A DNA stretch of 64,000 bases, taken from positions 171,102 through 235,101 of the forward strand of contig NZ_JABBXD010000001.1 of NCBI RefSeq assembly GCF_014750655.1, written 5' to 3'. Position 1 is the first letter of the stretch, and the number at the start of each line of letters is the position of its first letter. The notes below the pieces were generated by a model. That model saw only the letters and a program-made list of their open reading frames with translations, did not search any database and was not told the origin of the DNA. The translations under genes and the position numbers were made by a program. The DNA comes from Salinimonas profundi (GTDB lineage Bacteria; Pseudomonadota; Gammaproteobacteria; Enterobacterales; Alteromonadaceae). This document shows, one piece after another, positions 1 to 10,157 of this stretch.

Positions 1-74
<74 letters not shown>

Positions 75-78
75 CTTT

Positions 79-108
79 AAAAGCCGCTTAATAAAAGCGG
101 CTTTTTTT
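79..108 (+). terminator. Intrinsic terminator of the tRNA gene
   Basis: The 8-bp stem AAGCCGCT / AGCGGCTT (81-88 and 96-103) is followed by a run of T. It lies a few bases after the tRNA CCA end. The stretch from here to 459 shows no other gene I can support if the kinase begins at 460. Confidence 0.85.
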
Positions 109-459
109 GTTTCCGCGCTGCTCATTCTCACAACTTCGCAACAGTATCGTTAAATGCATCTCTGCCCTTAAGCCCACCTATCACTTTACACAGCGGGTGC
201 TGCGACACCAAAAAACTCATCGTTCATCGTCTTTATCTTATATTAAATTATATTTAGGTATTTCTTTGTATACGTGTGTATGACTGCTTCTGCAGTGAGT
301 GGGCCGGATAATGATAATCTAGCTAATATAAAAGTATTAACTCCATGTCTTTTCAGTCAAGAAAATCAGTGGCCAGTCGATGAATATTCTGCGCTCATCT
401 TATTGATTAGTTTGATCTCTGTCAGATCAGTTCTTCATCTTATTGATTCGGGTACCTTT

Positions 460-3400
460 ATGTTGCAATGGTTAACATCACAATTTTTAATACCCGCTGA
501 TAGCGCGGTTATTCAGGGGAGTTATGATACCGGTCTGGTGACCTTATCTCTAGCCATCGCGGTGTTTGCCTCTTTCATGGCATTTTCTGTAGCCGGCCAG
601 GTAAGCGAAACGATAAAGCTATCACAAAAGCAGGCTTTACTTGGCGTGGGTAGCATGGCGTTAGGTGCCGGTATCTGGGGAATGCATTTTGTCGGCATGC
701 TGGCATTCAATCTGAACACGGCGGTTAATTATGACTGGAGCCTGACCGGCCTGTCATTTATACCGGGCTGGGTCGCGGCCTGGATAGCCCTGCACATATT
801 ATGTCAGGCACACCTCAGGCGTTCGCATATTGTTATGGGCGGCGTATTAGTCGGTGCAGGCATTGGTAGCATGCACTACGCAGGGATGGCCGCGATGCAA
901 ATGGGGCCGATGTTGCGGTACGACCCGTTCATGTTTGGTCTGTCTATTCTTGTTGCAGTGGTGCTGGCTATGCTGGCGCTGTGGATTCGGTATGGCTTAA
1001 ACCGCATAAAGGGATTGCGCGGAACAGGGCGTCGTGTCAACGCAATAGCCAGTCTGGTGATGGGACTGGCAATTTGTGGTATGCATTATACTGGCATGGC
1101 TGCTGCCCGGTTCGTTAGGCCTGAAAGCATGATGGCATCTGAACAAAGCAGCGAAATAACGATGTTACTGGCGGCGCTTGTTAGCATCATCGTTATTGTA
1201 ATTATTACGCTGGTACTAGGCGTAACATTGCTCATAAAGTATCGCAATACTTCCACCAGGGCGCTGGAAAGTGAAAAGACTCTCAGGGCCATCATGGATA
1301 CAGCTGTCGACGGTGTAATGACGATCGGTGGCGATGGTGTGATTCTGGAGGCAAATCCGGCAATAGGTAAAATCCTTGGCTTCACACCCGCAGAGCTAAA
1401 AAATACCTCTGTTTATCAGGTCATCCCTCCTGCTCGCCGTCACGAATACATGCAGTTATTTAGCGACCAACCACAAAAAAGTCGTATCTGGAGTAAAGTC
1501 ATCGGCGGAAACCGCGATGTCACGGCGTTACACAAGTCTGGTCAGGAAGTGCCGGTCAGGGTCGGCGTCGGGCATACCCGGATTAATCAAAAGCATTATT
1601 TTATCGCCTTTATCAGTGATATCAGTGAGCGAATAAAAATGGAGTCGGCGTTACGTGAAAGCGAAGCCAAATTCCGTTCATTTTTTACCAATGTTCCGGG
1701 TGTTGCGTTTCGCTGTCTGAATGAACCAGCCTGGCCAATGGTGTTTATCACCGATGCGGTTGAAGGGATAACAGGATACCCCGCCAGTGCGTTTACTCAC
1801 CCCAATCCATCAGTGAGTTTTGTCGATATTTGTCATCCTGATGATTTGCCAATTATTTCTGATTCGGTGAAGTCACAGGATGCATTTTCTATCGAATATC
1901 GAATTATCCATAAAGACGGCAGTATTCGTTGGATGCGTGAACAGGGCATGATGGTTTGCAACGAAAAAGGCAACACCAGTTGGCTTGACGGTTTTATCTT
2001 CGATATTACTGAGCGTCGACAGATGGAAGAAGAGTTGGTGATTGCCAAAGATGTCGCAGAGCAGGCTGCTGCTACCCGGGCGGCGTTCATGGCAAATATG
2101 AGTCACGAAATTCGTACACCCATGAATGCAATCATCGGTTTCAGCGATTTGTTGCTGGACGAAAGCCTGAACGATACCCAACATAAACATTGTGCGACTA
2201 TTAATCGATCAGCGCGCTCTCTGTTGCATTTGCTCAACGATATACTTAACAGTGCAAAACTCGAAAAAGGAAAACTTGAGCTTGAGTTCAGGGATTTTGT
2301 ACTCACCGATGAGGTGGACACCGTCGTCAGTACCTTCTGGCTTGAAGCACAGCGCAAATCACTGTTGCTTAACGTCAATCTTGATAAAAATCTTGCTGAT
2401 GCCTACAACGGCGTGCCCGAACGGATTCGCCAGGTGCTTAATAACCTTATCGGTAACGCTGTTAAATTTACTGAAAAGGGCAGTATTTCCCTTACTATTA
2501 CCGCTCAGGGTAACGCCGTGAAGTTCGTTGTCAGTGATACCGGCATAGGTATGACGCAAGAGCAACTTGCCCGTGTATTTGACGCGTTTTCTCAGGCGGA
2601 TGCATCGATGAGTCGCCGGTTCGGGGGAACCGGGTTGGGCACAACGATTAGCAAACAGCTGGTTGAACTTATGGGCGGCTCAATCTCTGCCATCAGTGAA
2701 ATAGGAAAGGGGTCTGAATTTTCCTTTGAACTGCCACTGACACCTGTTAAACGCCCGGTTCTGCAACAACCTCTCCATACCATATCGCTGTCGCCGCGCC
2801 GGGTACTCGTGGTTGACGACATCTCACAAAACAGCGATCTGATAACGCTTTTACTGCAACGTGATCATCATCAGGTGGAGGTGGCCCAAAACGGGCTTGA
2901 GGCGCTCGAAAAGATGGCAGCGTCACCTTTTGATGTGGTGTTAATGGATTTACAGATGCCGGTCATGGATGGTCTCACGGCTGCCAGGAAGCGCCGTGAG
3001 TTTGAGGCCAATACAGGCGCCCCGCATGTTCCTATTATTGCGCTTACTGCCAGCGTATTGGTACAGGACAAACAGGATGCGCGAAGCGCAGGTATGGAAG
3101 GCTTTGCAAATAAGCCCGTTGATTATGACCAGTTGTATACCGAGATGGCCCGGGTATTGGGCGAGCTGGATGATACCCATCAGCGCCATGTAAGGCACAG
3201 TACAAAAAACCGACAGATCATAAACTGGAAAAAGGGTGAGGCACTGTGGGCAGAAAAGTCGCGTCATATTGCAGAAGTCAGACGGTTTGCCGATAAGCTG
3301 ACCACCGATCTGGATACTCTGGCGTTTCACGTCAGACAAGAAGCACCCGAACAGGCTGCCAGCCTGGCGCATACCCTCAAAGGAGTTGCAGGTAATCTGG

Positions 3401-3795
3401 CATTGGAAAAACTTCACGGCATGTTTGCTGGCGTTGAGCAGGATGCGTGTGATGAAGGCCGGGTGACTGAAATTCGACAGCAGGTAAAAGCAATTCTTGC
3501 TTTGCCGGAATTCGCTGAGCAAACCGAACACACCGACGAGAGCAGTCCACTGGGCAGGCAACAGCTTCTGACATTATTGCAAGCGCTTAGGGCCAGTATC
3601 TGTGAGCATCAACTGGACGACAATAACATAGACAAAATACGCAGTATTAATGCAGGACGCTATCATGAGCAATTGGAACGCATCATTAATCTGATTGATG
3701 ATTTCGAGTTTGATCAGGCCACTGTGATGGCAGATAAGCTGATTTCATCGCTTGAAGTAGTACAAGAGGTCGAAAATGCATCAAACAGCGCCTAA
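460..3795 (+). CDS. MHYT-PAS-PAS hybrid sensor histidine kinase with receiver and HPt domains
   Basis: Inner-membrane hybrid kinase that should feed phosphate to a downstream regulator. From the ATG at 460 the order is: an MHYT membrane sensor (about residues 15-260, with three MHF/MHY motifs), two PAS domains (about 267-525), HisKA with His549 in SHEIRTP, an ATPase domain with DTGIGM and GGTGLG, a receiver with Asp830 in LMDLQMP, and an HPt domain with His971 in HTLKG. The frame is open back to a GTG at 274 (ATG at 280), adding 60-62 residues. I prefer 460 because MHYT proteins usually begin about 20 residues before the first membrane helix, but no site has a strong Shine-Dalgarno sequence. 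It overlaps the next gene by 20 bp, so the two are probably co-translated partners. Confidence 0.9.
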   Translation: MLQWLTSQFLIPADSAVIQGSYDTGLVTLSLAIAVFASFMAFSVAGQVSETIKLSQKQALLGVGSMALGAGIWGMHFVGMLAFNLNTAVNYDWSLTGLSFIPGWVAAWIALHILCQAHLRRSHIVMGGVLVGAGIGSMHYAGMAAMQMGPMLRYDPFMFGLSILVAVVLAMLALWIRYGLNRIKGLRGTGRRVNAIASLVMGLAICGMHYTGMAAARFVRPESMMASEQSSEITMLLAALVSIIVIVIITLVLGVTLLIKYRNTSTRALESEKTLRAIMDTAVDGVMTIGGDGVILEANPAIGKILGFTPAELKNTSVYQVIPPARRHEYMQLFSDQPQKSRIWSKVIGGNRDVTALHKSGQEVPVRVGVGHTRINQKHYFIAFISDISERIKMESALRESEAKFRSFFTNVPGVAFRCLNEPAWPMVFITDAVEGITGYPASAFTHPNPSVSFVDICHPDDLPIISDSVKSQDAFSIEYRIIHKDGSIRWMREQGMMVCNEKGNTSWLDGFIFDITERRQMEEELVIAKDVAEQAAATRAAFMANMSHEIRTPMNAIIGFSDLLLDESLNDTQHKHCATINRSARSLLHLLNDILNSAKLEKGKLELEFRDFVLTDEVDTVVSTFWLEAQRKSLLLNVNLDKNLADAYNGVPERIRQVLNNLIGNAVKFTEKGSISLTITAQGNAVKFVVSDTGIGMTQEQLARVFDAFSQADASMSRRFGGTGLGTTISKQLVELMGGSISAISEIGKGSEFSFELPLTPVKRPVLQQPLHTISLSPRRVLVVDDISQNSDLITLLLQRDHHQVEVAQNGLEALEKMAASPFDVVLMDLQMPVMDGLTAARKRREFEANTGAPHVPIIALTASVLVQDKQDARSAGMEGFANKPVDYDQLYTEMARVLGELDDTHQRHVRHSTKNRQIINWKKGEALWAEKSRHIAEVRRFADKLTTDLDTLAFHVRQEAPEQAASLAHTLKGVAGNLALEKLHGMFAGVEQDACDEGRVTEIRQQVKAILALPEFAEQTEHTDESSPLGRQQLLTLLQALRASICEHQLDDNNIDKIRSINAGRYHEQLERIINLIDDFEFDQATVMADKLISSLEVVQEVENASNSA

Positions 3796-4768
3796 ACCAA
3801 CGCTTTTATTGGTTGATGATGAGCCGGTCAATCTTCGCGTCCTGAATACCATTTTATCAAAGGATCATCAGCTGATATTTGCCAAAAGCGGTGAGGAAGC
3901 GGTGCGTCTGACGGCGCAAAAGCAGCCTGACCTGATACTGTCTGACGTTATGATGCCGGGCATGACCGGGTTTGAGCTATGCGTTGCACTTAAATCCAAT
4001 CCCGCTACAGCCTCGGTACCGGTTATTTTTGTAACTGCGCTGGAAGAAGAGCACGATGAAGCAAAGGGCTTTGAGGTCGGTGGGGTGGATTATATCACCA
4101 AGCCTGTGTCGGCTCCGGTAGTCAGAGCCCGTGTGAATACACACTTATCGCTGGTAAAAGCCGAGGAGCTTAAGCTAACGCGGCTTGAGGTTGTTCAGCG
4201 TCTGGGCCGTGCAGCAGAATATAAAGATAACGAAACTGGCATGCATGTGCTTCGTATGAGTCACTACTCAAAAGTACTGGCCCTTGCCTATGGGTTTTCG
4301 CAAGAACAGGCAGAAACGTTACTTCATGCGGCGCCTATGCACGATATTGGCAAAATTGGTATACCAGACAATATTTTGCTCAAGCCGGGTAAGCTGACGG
4401 ATGAAGAATTTGCAGTCATGAAAACGCACCCGCATATTGGCGCTGAAATACTGGCTGATGGCGACAGCGAATTATTACGCATTGCCAAATCTGTGGCGCT
4501 AACCCACCACGAAAAGTGGGATGGTACGGGTTATCCGCAAGGATTGTCAGGTGAAGCGATTCCTATTGAGGGGCGCATCGTGGCGGTAGCAGATGTTTTT
4601 GACGCGCTTACCAGCAAACGCCCTTATAAGGAAGCCTGGAGCGTGGAGAAAACGCTGGCATTTATGCAGGAGCAAAAAGGCATCCACTTTGAGCCGCGGC
4701 TTATCGATTTGTTGGTAGAAAATCTGGACGAGATTCTGACCATCAAAGCATACTGGAAAGATGAGTAG
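3776..4768 (+). CDS. Response regulator with HD-GYP domain, predicted c-di-GMP phosphodiesterase
   Basis: 330 residues. An N-terminal receiver (about 1-125, Asp57 in LSDVMMP) is followed by an HD-GYP domain. Key motifs are HDIGKIGIPD, a downstream THPHIGAEIL and HHEKWDGTGYP, all complete, so the phosphodiesterase is probably active. The family hydrolyses c-di-GMP to pGpG or GMP in the cytoplasm. The gene overlaps the 3' end of the hybrid kinase by 20 bp, which suggests that the kinase phosphorylates this receiver directly or through its HPt domain. The input signal cannot be read from the sequence. Confidence 0.93.
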   Translation: MHQTAPKPTLLLVDDEPVNLRVLNTILSKDHQLIFAKSGEEAVRLTAQKQPDLILSDVMMPGMTGFELCVALKSNPATASVPVIFVTALEEEHDEAKGFEVGGVDYITKPVSAPVVRARVNTHLSLVKAEELKLTRLEVVQRLGRAAEYKDNETGMHVLRMSHYSKVLALAYGFSQEQAETLLHAAPMHDIGKIGIPDNILLKPGKLTDEEFAVMKTHPHIGAEILADGDSELLRIAKSVALTHHEKWDGTGYPQGLSGEAIPIEGRIVAVADVFDALTSKRPYKEAWSVEKTLAFMQEQKGIHFEPRLIDLLVENLDEILTIKAYWKDE

Positions 4769-4774
4769 GGCTGG

Positions 4775-4803
4775 TTGCTAAAGAGGCGCTGAATCAGTAT
4801 ACT
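4775..4803 (+). promoter_or_regulatory. Predicted sigma-70 promoter ahead of rimP
   Basis: TTGCTA (4775-4780) and TATACT (4798-4803) are separated by 17 bp. It begins seven bases after the HD-GYP stop codon and probably drives the rimP-nusA-infB operon or a short leader transcript. Confidence 0.6.
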
Positions 4804-4809
4804 ATGCGC

Positions 4810-4961
4810 CATCGACTCGCTGGGTTTGTCGCCATAATGATAGTGACAGGTTACTCAGCCGTTTAGCTTTGCGAATATTCAGGCTAAACGCGTGCAGCTG
4901 CCAGTCTGGTAGTTAAGGGTTCAGTTTTTTTATGAAAAGCCCCGCTGGTCCGGGGCTTTTT
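4810..4961 (+). ncRNA. Candidate leader RNA or small RNA of about 150 nt upstream of rimP
   Basis: The segment runs from just after a good promoter to an intrinsic terminator and contains no convincing ORF. It holds an 8-bp stem CGTTTAGC / GCTAAACG (4860-4867 and 4883-4890). I do not recognise a named RNA family. It may be an attenuated leader of the nusA operon or an independent small RNA. No tRNA fold is visible. Confidence 0.35.
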
Positions 4962-4965
4962 GTTG
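4935..4965 (+). terminator. Intrinsic terminator in the rimP leader
   Basis: The perfect 10-bp stem AAAAGCCCCG / CGGGGCTTTT (4935-4944 and 4951-4960) has a six-base loop and is followed by T. It lies between the promoter at 4775 and rimP, so operon transcription must read through it, perhaps with NusA-dependent control. Confidence 0.8.
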
Positions 4966-5011
4966 TATTTATATTGAGCCAGTGCTGCTCAGACAGGTAA
5001 CGTAAGAAGTT

Positions 5012-5038
5012 GGGCTAATAAGCCCTTTTTTTGTTTTT
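5012..5038 (+). terminator. Second terminator-like hairpin abutting the rimP ribosome binding site
   Basis: The short stem GGGCT / AGCCC (5012-5016 and 5021-5025) is followed by an almost unbroken T tract that runs into the GGAGG of rimP (5039-5043). It is the second terminator-like element in tandem before rimP. It could be an attenuator or simply a leader hairpin. Confidence 0.5.
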
Positions 5039-5049
5039 GGAGGTTAGGA

Positions 5050-5508
5050 TTGGCAAAACTTGAAGATAAACTGACCGAAATGCTTGAACCCGCTGTGGAG
5101 GCCCTGGGCTTCGAATTGGTTGGCGTTGAGTTTGTTCGTGCCGGTAAACACTCAATTTTGCGTGTATTTATTGATCACGAAAATGGCATAACCGTGGATG
5201 ATTGTGCGGACGTCAGTTATCAGGCAAGCGCCATTCTTGATGTCGAAGACCCGATCAGTACCGAATATAATCTGGAAGTATCCTCACCTGGTATGGACCG
5301 GCCACTGTTTAAAGAAAAGCATTTTCAGCAGGCTGTCGGTGAAGTGGTACAGATTCGTCTGGCGATGCCAATGGATAACAGACGTAATTTTAAAGGACAG
5401 CTCATCAGTTGCGAGAATGGCACGGTGAGTATTGAAGTGGATGGCCAGCAGTTCCAGTTAGCTGTGGCGAATATCGATAAAGCTACCGTTGTTCCCACAT
5501 TCGACTAA
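5050..5508 (+). CDS. rimP: Ribosome maturation factor RimP
   Basis: 152 residues, the normal length for RimP, which helps assemble the 30S subunit. The N-terminal domain carries the family segment VEFVRAGKHSILRVFID, then the DCADVS and LEVSSPGMDRPL motifs, followed by the small SH3-like C-terminal domain. The start is a TTG at 5050, chosen because GGAGG lies six bases upstream and the product then begins MAKLEDKL as expected. It is the first gene of the rimP-nusA-infB operon, and nusA follows after 45 bp. Confidence 0.96.
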   Translation: MAKLEDKLTEMLEPAVEALGFELVGVEFVRAGKHSILRVFIDHENGITVDDCADVSYQASAILDVEDPISTEYNLEVSSPGMDRPLFKEKHFQQAVGEVVQIRLAMPMDNRRNFKGQLISCENGTVSIEVDGQQFQLAVANIDKATVVPTFD

Positions 5509-5553
5509 CAGGAACAGCACGCGCTTTCATTAGGAAGCATTAGTGAGGCGAAA

Positions 5554-7047
5554 ATGAATAAAGAAATTTTGTTAGTGGCGGAAGCCGTTTCAAATGAAAA
5601 ACAAGTGCCGCGGGAGAAGATTTTCGAAGCGCTGGAGTTTGCAATTGCCAGTGCAACGAAGAAGAAAAACGACGGTGACATAGAAGTACGCGTGAGTATC
5701 GACCAGACGACTGGTGATTTTGATACGTTTCGTCGCTGGCTGGTTATTCCTGATGATCAGGAACAACAAAATCCCTATGCCGAGTTAACACTGTCGGCCG
5801 CTCAGATTGACGAGCCTGATGTCCAGCCTGGCGATTACGTTGAAGAACAAATTGAGTCTATCGCTTTTGACAGGATCACTACGCAGACTGCCAAACAGGT
5901 TATCGTACAGAAAGTACGTGAAGCCGAGCGTGCGCAGATGGTCGCAGAATATGAAGATAAAGTGGGCGAGCTGGTTACCGGAACAGTAAAAAAGGTTAAC
6001 CGCGATAATATTATTGTTGATTTGGGTAATAACGCAGAAGGCGTTATTTACCGCGATGATATGTTACCACGCGAAACCTTTCGCCCCGGCGATCGTGTTC
6101 GCGGTTTGCTGTATGTCATTCGTCCCGAAGCTCGCGGTGCGCAATTATTTGTAAGCCGCACGCATCCGGACATGCTGGTAGAGCTGTTCCGTCTGGAAGT
6201 GCCAGAAATTGCAGAAGAAACGCTGGAAATTAAATCAGCGGCCCGGGATCCCGGTTCACGCGCAAAAATTGCTGTTAAAACGAATGATAAGCGTCTTGAT
6301 CCTGTCGGTGCTTGTGTCGGTATGCGTGGATCGCGTGTTCAGGCAGTTTCAGGTGAGTTAGGCGGTGAGCGCGTTGACATCGTACTGTGGGATGAGAATC
6401 CGGCGCAGTTCGTTATCAATGCTATGGCACCTGCCGAGGTCGCATCAATTGTTGTTGATGAAGACAGCAATACCATGGACGTGGCCGTTGAGGCAGATAA
6501 TCTGGCTCAGGCAATCGGTCGTAATGGTCAGAACGTGCGTCTTGCCAGTCAGTTAACAGGCTGGGAACTCAATGTCATGACCATTGATGATCTGAATGCG
6601 AAGCATGAAGAAGAAAACTCAAAAGTACTGACGCTCTTCACTGATTATCTGGATATCGATGAAGATTTTGCGTTGGTATTGATCGATGAAGGCTTTAGTA
6701 CGCTGGAAGAAATTGCCTACGTACCTGCCAGCGAATTACTTGCCATCGATGGCATGGAAGAAGAAATGGTTGAAGAGCTGCGAAATCGCGCTCGCGCTAT
6801 TTTAACGACCCGTGCGCTGGCATCTGAAGAAACCGCTGAAGGTAAGGCACCCACTGAGGCACTGCTGAACCTGGATGGCATGACGCAGGAAATTGCTAAT
6901 CAGTTAGCTGCCCGCGGCATTTCAGATTTGGAAGAGCTGGCAGAGCAGGGTACCGATGATATTAACGATATTGAAGAGCTGAACGATGAAACGGCCGGTG
7001 CGCTTATCATGGCGGCTCGTAATATTGTCTGGTTTAACGAAGAATAA
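5554..7047 (+). CDS. nusA: Transcription termination/antitermination factor NusA
   Basis: 497 residues, full length for the gammaproteobacterial protein. The N-terminal RNA polymerase-binding domain begins [16 protein letters not shown]. It is followed by an S1 domain (around 135-200), two KH domains (with [12 protein letters not shown] and [13 protein letters not shown]) and two acidic C-terminal repeats rich in Glu and Asp. NusA binds RNA polymerase and modulates pausing, termination and antitermination. It lies in the usual place between rimP and infB. The hairpins upstream of rimP are possible sites of NusA-dependent autoregulation, which is an inference. Confidence 0.98.
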   Translation: MNKEILLVAEAVSNEKQVPREKIFEALEFAIASATKKKNDGDIEVRVSIDQTTGDFDTFRRWLVIPDDQEQQNPYAELTLSAAQIDEPDVQPGDYVEEQIESIAFDRITTQTAKQVIVQKVREAERAQMVAEYEDKVGELVTGTVKKVNRDNIIVDLGNNAEGVIYRDDMLPRETFRPGDRVRGLLYVIRPEARGAQLFVSRTHPDMLVELFRLEVPEIAEETLEIKSAARDPGSRAKIAVKTNDKRLDPVGACVGMRGSRVQAVSGELGGERVDIVLWDENPAQFVINAMAPAEVASIVVDEDSNTMDVAVEADNLAQAIGRNGQNVRLASQLTGWELNVMTIDDLNAKHEEENSKVLTLFTDYLDIDEDFALVLIDEGFSTLEEIAYVPASELLAIDGMEEEMVEELRNRARAILTTRALASEETAEGKAPTEALLNLDGMTQEIANQLAARGISDLEELAEQGTDDINDIEELNDETAGALIMAARNIVWFNEE

Positions 7048-7071
7048 GGTCAACAAGGGGATAAACACGTA

Positions 7072-9687
7072 ATGGCAGAAGTATCTGTAGAAAAACTCGC
7101 CAGTGACATCGGAACAACCGTTGACCGTCTGGTAAGTCAGTTTAAAGACGCCGGCATGAGTAAAAATGCGGGTGATCAGGTGACTGAAGACGAAAAACGA
7201 CAACTGCTTGACCATTTGAGCAAGCAGCATGGTAACGCCGCGAGCACCAGCGAGCCACAACGAATGACACTGAAACGTAAGACGACCAGTACATTAAATG
7301 TGGGTAAGTCTAAGTCAGTGAAGGTTGAAGTGCGCAAGAAGCGTACTTACGTTAAGCGTAGCGATGTTGAAGAGCAAAAGCGCAAAGAAGAGGAAGAAGC
7401 GCGCCTGAAGCAGGAAGCGGAAGAAAGGGCCGCTGCGGAAGCTGAAGCGAAGCGAATCGCTGAAGAAAAAGCGAAAAAAGCCGCGGATGCGAAAAAGGCT
7501 GCTGAGGAAGCCCGCAAAGCTGAAGAAGCGAAAGCCAAAGAAGCTGCTGCCAAGCGCGCCGAAGAAGGTTCAGATGATGAATCTGAAATGACGGAAGAGG
7601 AAAAGGCAGCCGCAGAGGCAGCTCGTCAGGAAGAAGAGCGCTTACGTAAAGCGCAGGAAGCTGAAGCGCAGAAGAAATACGAAGAAGAAGCCAAACGTGC
7701 TGCGGATGAAGCGCGCAAACTGGCTGAAGAAAATGAAAGACGTTGGAAAGAAGAAGAAGAGCGTCGTAAGCGGGAAGAGGCCGAAGAGGTGCATCTTCAC
7801 TCTAACCGCTACGCACAGGAAGCAGAAGACGAAGAAGATTTGCAGGTAGAGCGCTCTTCCCGACGTCGTAAAAAGTCGAAGAAAAACGCAGGAGAACATT
7901 TGAAGCAAAGCTTTAATAAACCTGCCCAGCCAGTAGAACGTGTCGTTAAGTTAGGCGCAACAATTACTGTGGGCGAGCTGGCGAGTAAGCTGGCTATTAA
8001 ATCGAATGCTGTTATCAAAGCCATGATGAAAATGGGTGAGATGGCAACTATTAATCAGGTGCTTGACCAGGACACAGCCGTTCTTGTGGTTGAAGAGCTT
8101 GGCCACAAATATGAGCTGGTCAATGACAATGCGCTTGAAGAAGAATTGCTGGCAGAGGGTACCAGCGATGGAGAAAAGGTCTCCCGTGCCCCTGTTGTTA
8201 CCATTATGGGTCACGTTGACCATGGTAAAACATCGTTACTGGACTATATCCGTCGAGCGAAAGTGGCTGACGGCGAAGCCGGTGGTATTACTCAGCACAT
8301 TGGTGCATATAAAGTACAGGGCGAAACCGGTGACGTGACGTTCCTTGATACACCCGGACACGCCGCGTTTACCGCTATGCGTGCACGTGGTGCTAACGCA
8401 ACAGATATTGTTGTGTTAGTTGTTGCCGCTGATGATGGCGTTATGCCGCAAACTAAAGAAGCTATCCAACACAGCCGCGCAGCCGGCGTACCGCTAATTG
8501 TTGCGGTTAACAAGATGGATAAAGAAACGGCTGACCCGGATCGCGTTAAAACCGAGCTTTCTCAGCTGGAAGTTATTTCAGAAGAGTGGGGTGGCGAGCA
8601 TCAGTTTGTCAACGTATCTGCTAAAACAGGTATGGGTGTGGATGACTTGCTTGAGGCCATCAATCTGCAGGCAGAGGTGCTTGATCTACTGGCGGTAGAG
8701 AAAGGCCCGGGTCGCGGTATTGTTATTGAATCACGCCTTGATAAAGGACGTGGTCCGGTTGCATCCGTATTGATTCAGGAAGGCGAACTTAAAGCCGGCG
8801 ATATCCTGCTATGTGGCGAAGAATACGGCCGTGTTCGGGCGATGCGTGATGAGCATGGTCAGGAAATCAAAGTGGCGGGTCCGTCAACACCTGTAGAAGT
8901 ATTAGGTCTGTCTGGTGTGCCGGTTGCCGGTGAAGACGCGGCTGTGGTTCGTGACGAGCGTAAGGCGCGTGAAGTTGCCTCTAAGCGTCATCAGAAAAAA
9001 CGTGAGCTTAAACTGGCCCGTCAGCAGAAAGCCAAGCTGGAAAACATGTTTGCGAACATGGAAACCGGTGAAGTCAGCGAACTTAACATCGTACTTAAAG
9101 CCGATGTACAGGGGTCTGTTGAGGCTATTGCTGAATCGTTGGCCAAGCTGTCTACCGCAGAAGTTAAAGTTAACATTGTGGGTAGCGGTGTTGGTGGTAT
9201 CACCGAAACTGATGCTTCACTGGCAGCGGCCTCTGGCGCTATCGTACTTGGCTTTAATGTTCGTGCTGACGCGTCTGCACGTCGCATGCTGGAAGCCGAA
9301 GAAATCGATCTGCGCTATTACAGTGTTATCTATCACCTGATTGATGAAGTTAAGGCGGCAATGAGCGGTATGCTGGCGCCTGAATTCAGACAGGAAATCA
9401 TTGGTCTGGCAGAAGTGCGTGATGTCTTCAAGTCGCCTAAACTGGGTGCCATTGCCGGTTGTATGGTTACTGAAGGTATTATTAAGCGCAGCGCACCGAT
9501 CCGTGTACTACGTGAAAACGTTGTAATTTACGAAGGCGAACTTGAGTCGCTGCGTCGTTATAAAGATGATGTCCAGGAAGTACGAAATGGTATGGAATGT
9601 GGTATCGGCGTTAAGAACTATAACGATGTGAAAGTGGGTGACCAAATCGAAGTTTTCGAAACGGTTGAGGTTGCTCGCGAGATTTAA
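7072..9687 (+). CDS. infB: Translation initiation factor IF-2
   Basis: 871 residues. An N-terminal IF2_N domain (about 1-50) is followed by a long, highly charged Glu/Ala/Lys region (about 95-260, probably helical or disordered) and a second IF2_N domain (about 295-345). The GTPase domain carries [14 protein letters not shown] and NKMD, and the C-terminal IF2 domains follow. It brings initiator tRNA to the 30S subunit. The start is preceded by AGGGG at a normal distance. It lies 24 bp after nusA in the same operon. Many in-frame internal ATG/GTG codons exist, so a shorter isoform such as the one in E. coli is possible but not shown. Confidence 0.98.
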   Translation: MAEVSVEKLASDIGTTVDRLVSQFKDAGMSKNAGDQVTEDEKRQLLDHLSKQHGNAASTSEPQRMTLKRKTTSTLNVGKSKSVKVEVRKKRTYVKRSDVEEQKRKEEEEARLKQEAEERAAAEAEAKRIAEEKAKKAADAKKAAEEARKAEEAKAKEAAAKRAEEGSDDESEMTEEEKAAAEAARQEEERLRKAQEAEAQKKYEEEAKRAADEARKLAEENERRWKEEEERRKREEAEEVHLHSNRYAQEAEDEEDLQVERSSRRRKKSKKNAGEHLKQSFNKPAQPVERVVKLGATITVGELASKLAIKSNAVIKAMMKMGEMATINQVLDQDTAVLVVEELGHKYELVNDNALEEELLAEGTSDGEKVSRAPVVTIMGHVDHGKTSLLDYIRRAKVADGEAGGITQHIGAYKVQGETGDVTFLDTPGHAAFTAMRARGANATDIVVLVVAADDGVMPQTKEAIQHSRAAGVPLIVAVNKMDKETADPDRVKTELSQLEVISEEWGGEHQFVNVSAKTGMGVDDLLEAINLQAEVLDLLAVEKGPGRGIVIESRLDKGRGPVASVLIQEGELKAGDILLCGEEYGRVRAMRDEHGQEIKVAGPSTPVEVLGLSGVPVAGEDAAVVRDERKAREVASKRHQKKRELKLARQQKAKLENMFANMETGEVSELNIVLKADVQGSVEAIAESLAKLSTAEVKVNIVGSGVGGITETDASLAAASGAIVLGFNVRADASARRMLEAEEIDLRYYSVIYHLIDEVKAAMSGMLAPEFRQEIIGLAEVRDVFKSPKLGAIAGCMVTEGIIKRSAPIRVLRENVVIYEGELESLRRYKDDVQEVRNGMECGIGVKNYNDVKVGDQIEVFETVEVAREI

Positions 9688-9709
9688 TCAGCGTCAGGCA
9701 TAAATAAAG

Positions 9710-9733
9710 CGGGGGCGATACGCCCCCGTTTTT
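9710..9733 (+). terminator. Terminator-like hairpin between infB and rbfA
   Basis: The perfect 8-bp stem CGGGGGCG / CGCCCCCG (9710-9717 and 9721-9728) with a three-base loop is followed by five T. It lies inside the operon and may cause partial termination or stabilise the infB mRNA end. Confidence 0.7.
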
Positions 9734-9735
9734 GT

Positions 9736-9757
9736 CTGTATAGCATATACAGGGGGA
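9736..9757 (+). promoter_or_regulatory. Hairpin touching the rbfA ribosome binding site
   Basis: The perfect inverted repeat CTGTATA / TATACAG (9736-9742 and 9746-9752) has a three-base loop. Its right arm overlaps the start of the rbfA Shine-Dalgarno sequence AGGGGGAAG (9751-9759). Folding could limit rbfA translation, perhaps in a temperature-dependent way since rbfA is a cold-shock gene in E. coli. That link is an inference. Confidence 0.4.
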
Positions 9758-9761
9758 AGTT

Positions 9762-10157
9762 ATGGCACGGGAATTTTCTCGCACAGACCGAGTAGGTCAG
9801 CAAGTACATAAAGAAGTTGCCAGTATCATACAAAATGAATACAAACACCGGGTGGGAGATTTGCCACTGATCACGGTATCAGACGTTGAGGTTTCACGTG
9901 ATCTTGCGCACGCAAAAGTGTTTGTCACTATTTACGGTGAAGATGTCGATGATAAGGCACAGATTAAGCAGCTAAACGAATATATGGGATTTATTCGGAG
10001 TCTGTTGGCTAAGCGCTTGCGGATGCGTTCTGTTCCTCACCTTCACTTTTTTCAGGATACCTCTATTACGGAAGGTATGCGGATCTCCAGTCTGGTCTCA
10101 GAAGTTGTTGCTAATGATAAGGCCAGACAACAGGACGATGAGGAAGAGCAGAACTAA
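9762..10157 (+). CDS. rbfA: Ribosome-binding factor A
   Basis: 131 residues, the normal size of this one-domain KH-like protein. It begins MAREFSRTDRVGQQ and carries the family segments VEVSRDLAHAKVFVT and VPHLHFFQDTSI. RbfA matures the 5' end of 16S rRNA in late 30S assembly. The ATG is preceded by a strong AGGGGGA. Its stop codon directly abuts the truB start with no spacer, so the two genes are almost certainly translationally coupled. Confidence 0.97.
   Translation: MAREFSRTDRVGQQVHKEVASIIQNEYKHRVGDLPLITVSDVEVSRDLAHAKVFVTIYGEDVDDKAQIKQLNEYMGFIRSLLAKRLRMRSVPHLHFFQDTSITEGMRISSLVSEVVANDKARQQDDEEEQN

Noticed and set aside
2950..3561. 203-residue ORF on the minus strand inside the hybrid kinase
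   Set aside because: It lies entirely antisense to the receiver and HPt domains of a clear kinase gene and has no recognisable motif. It is a shadow of the coding strand.
4803..4935. Possible tRNA remnant between the HD-GYP gene and rimP
   Set aside because: I looked for a second copy of the tRNA 3' end as a sign of integration. No cloverleaf or repeat of the tRNA end was found.
7347..8223. Several minus-strand ORFs antisense to infB
   Set aside because: They arise from the repetitive Glu/Ala/Lys codons of the IF-2 linker and do not look like proteins.
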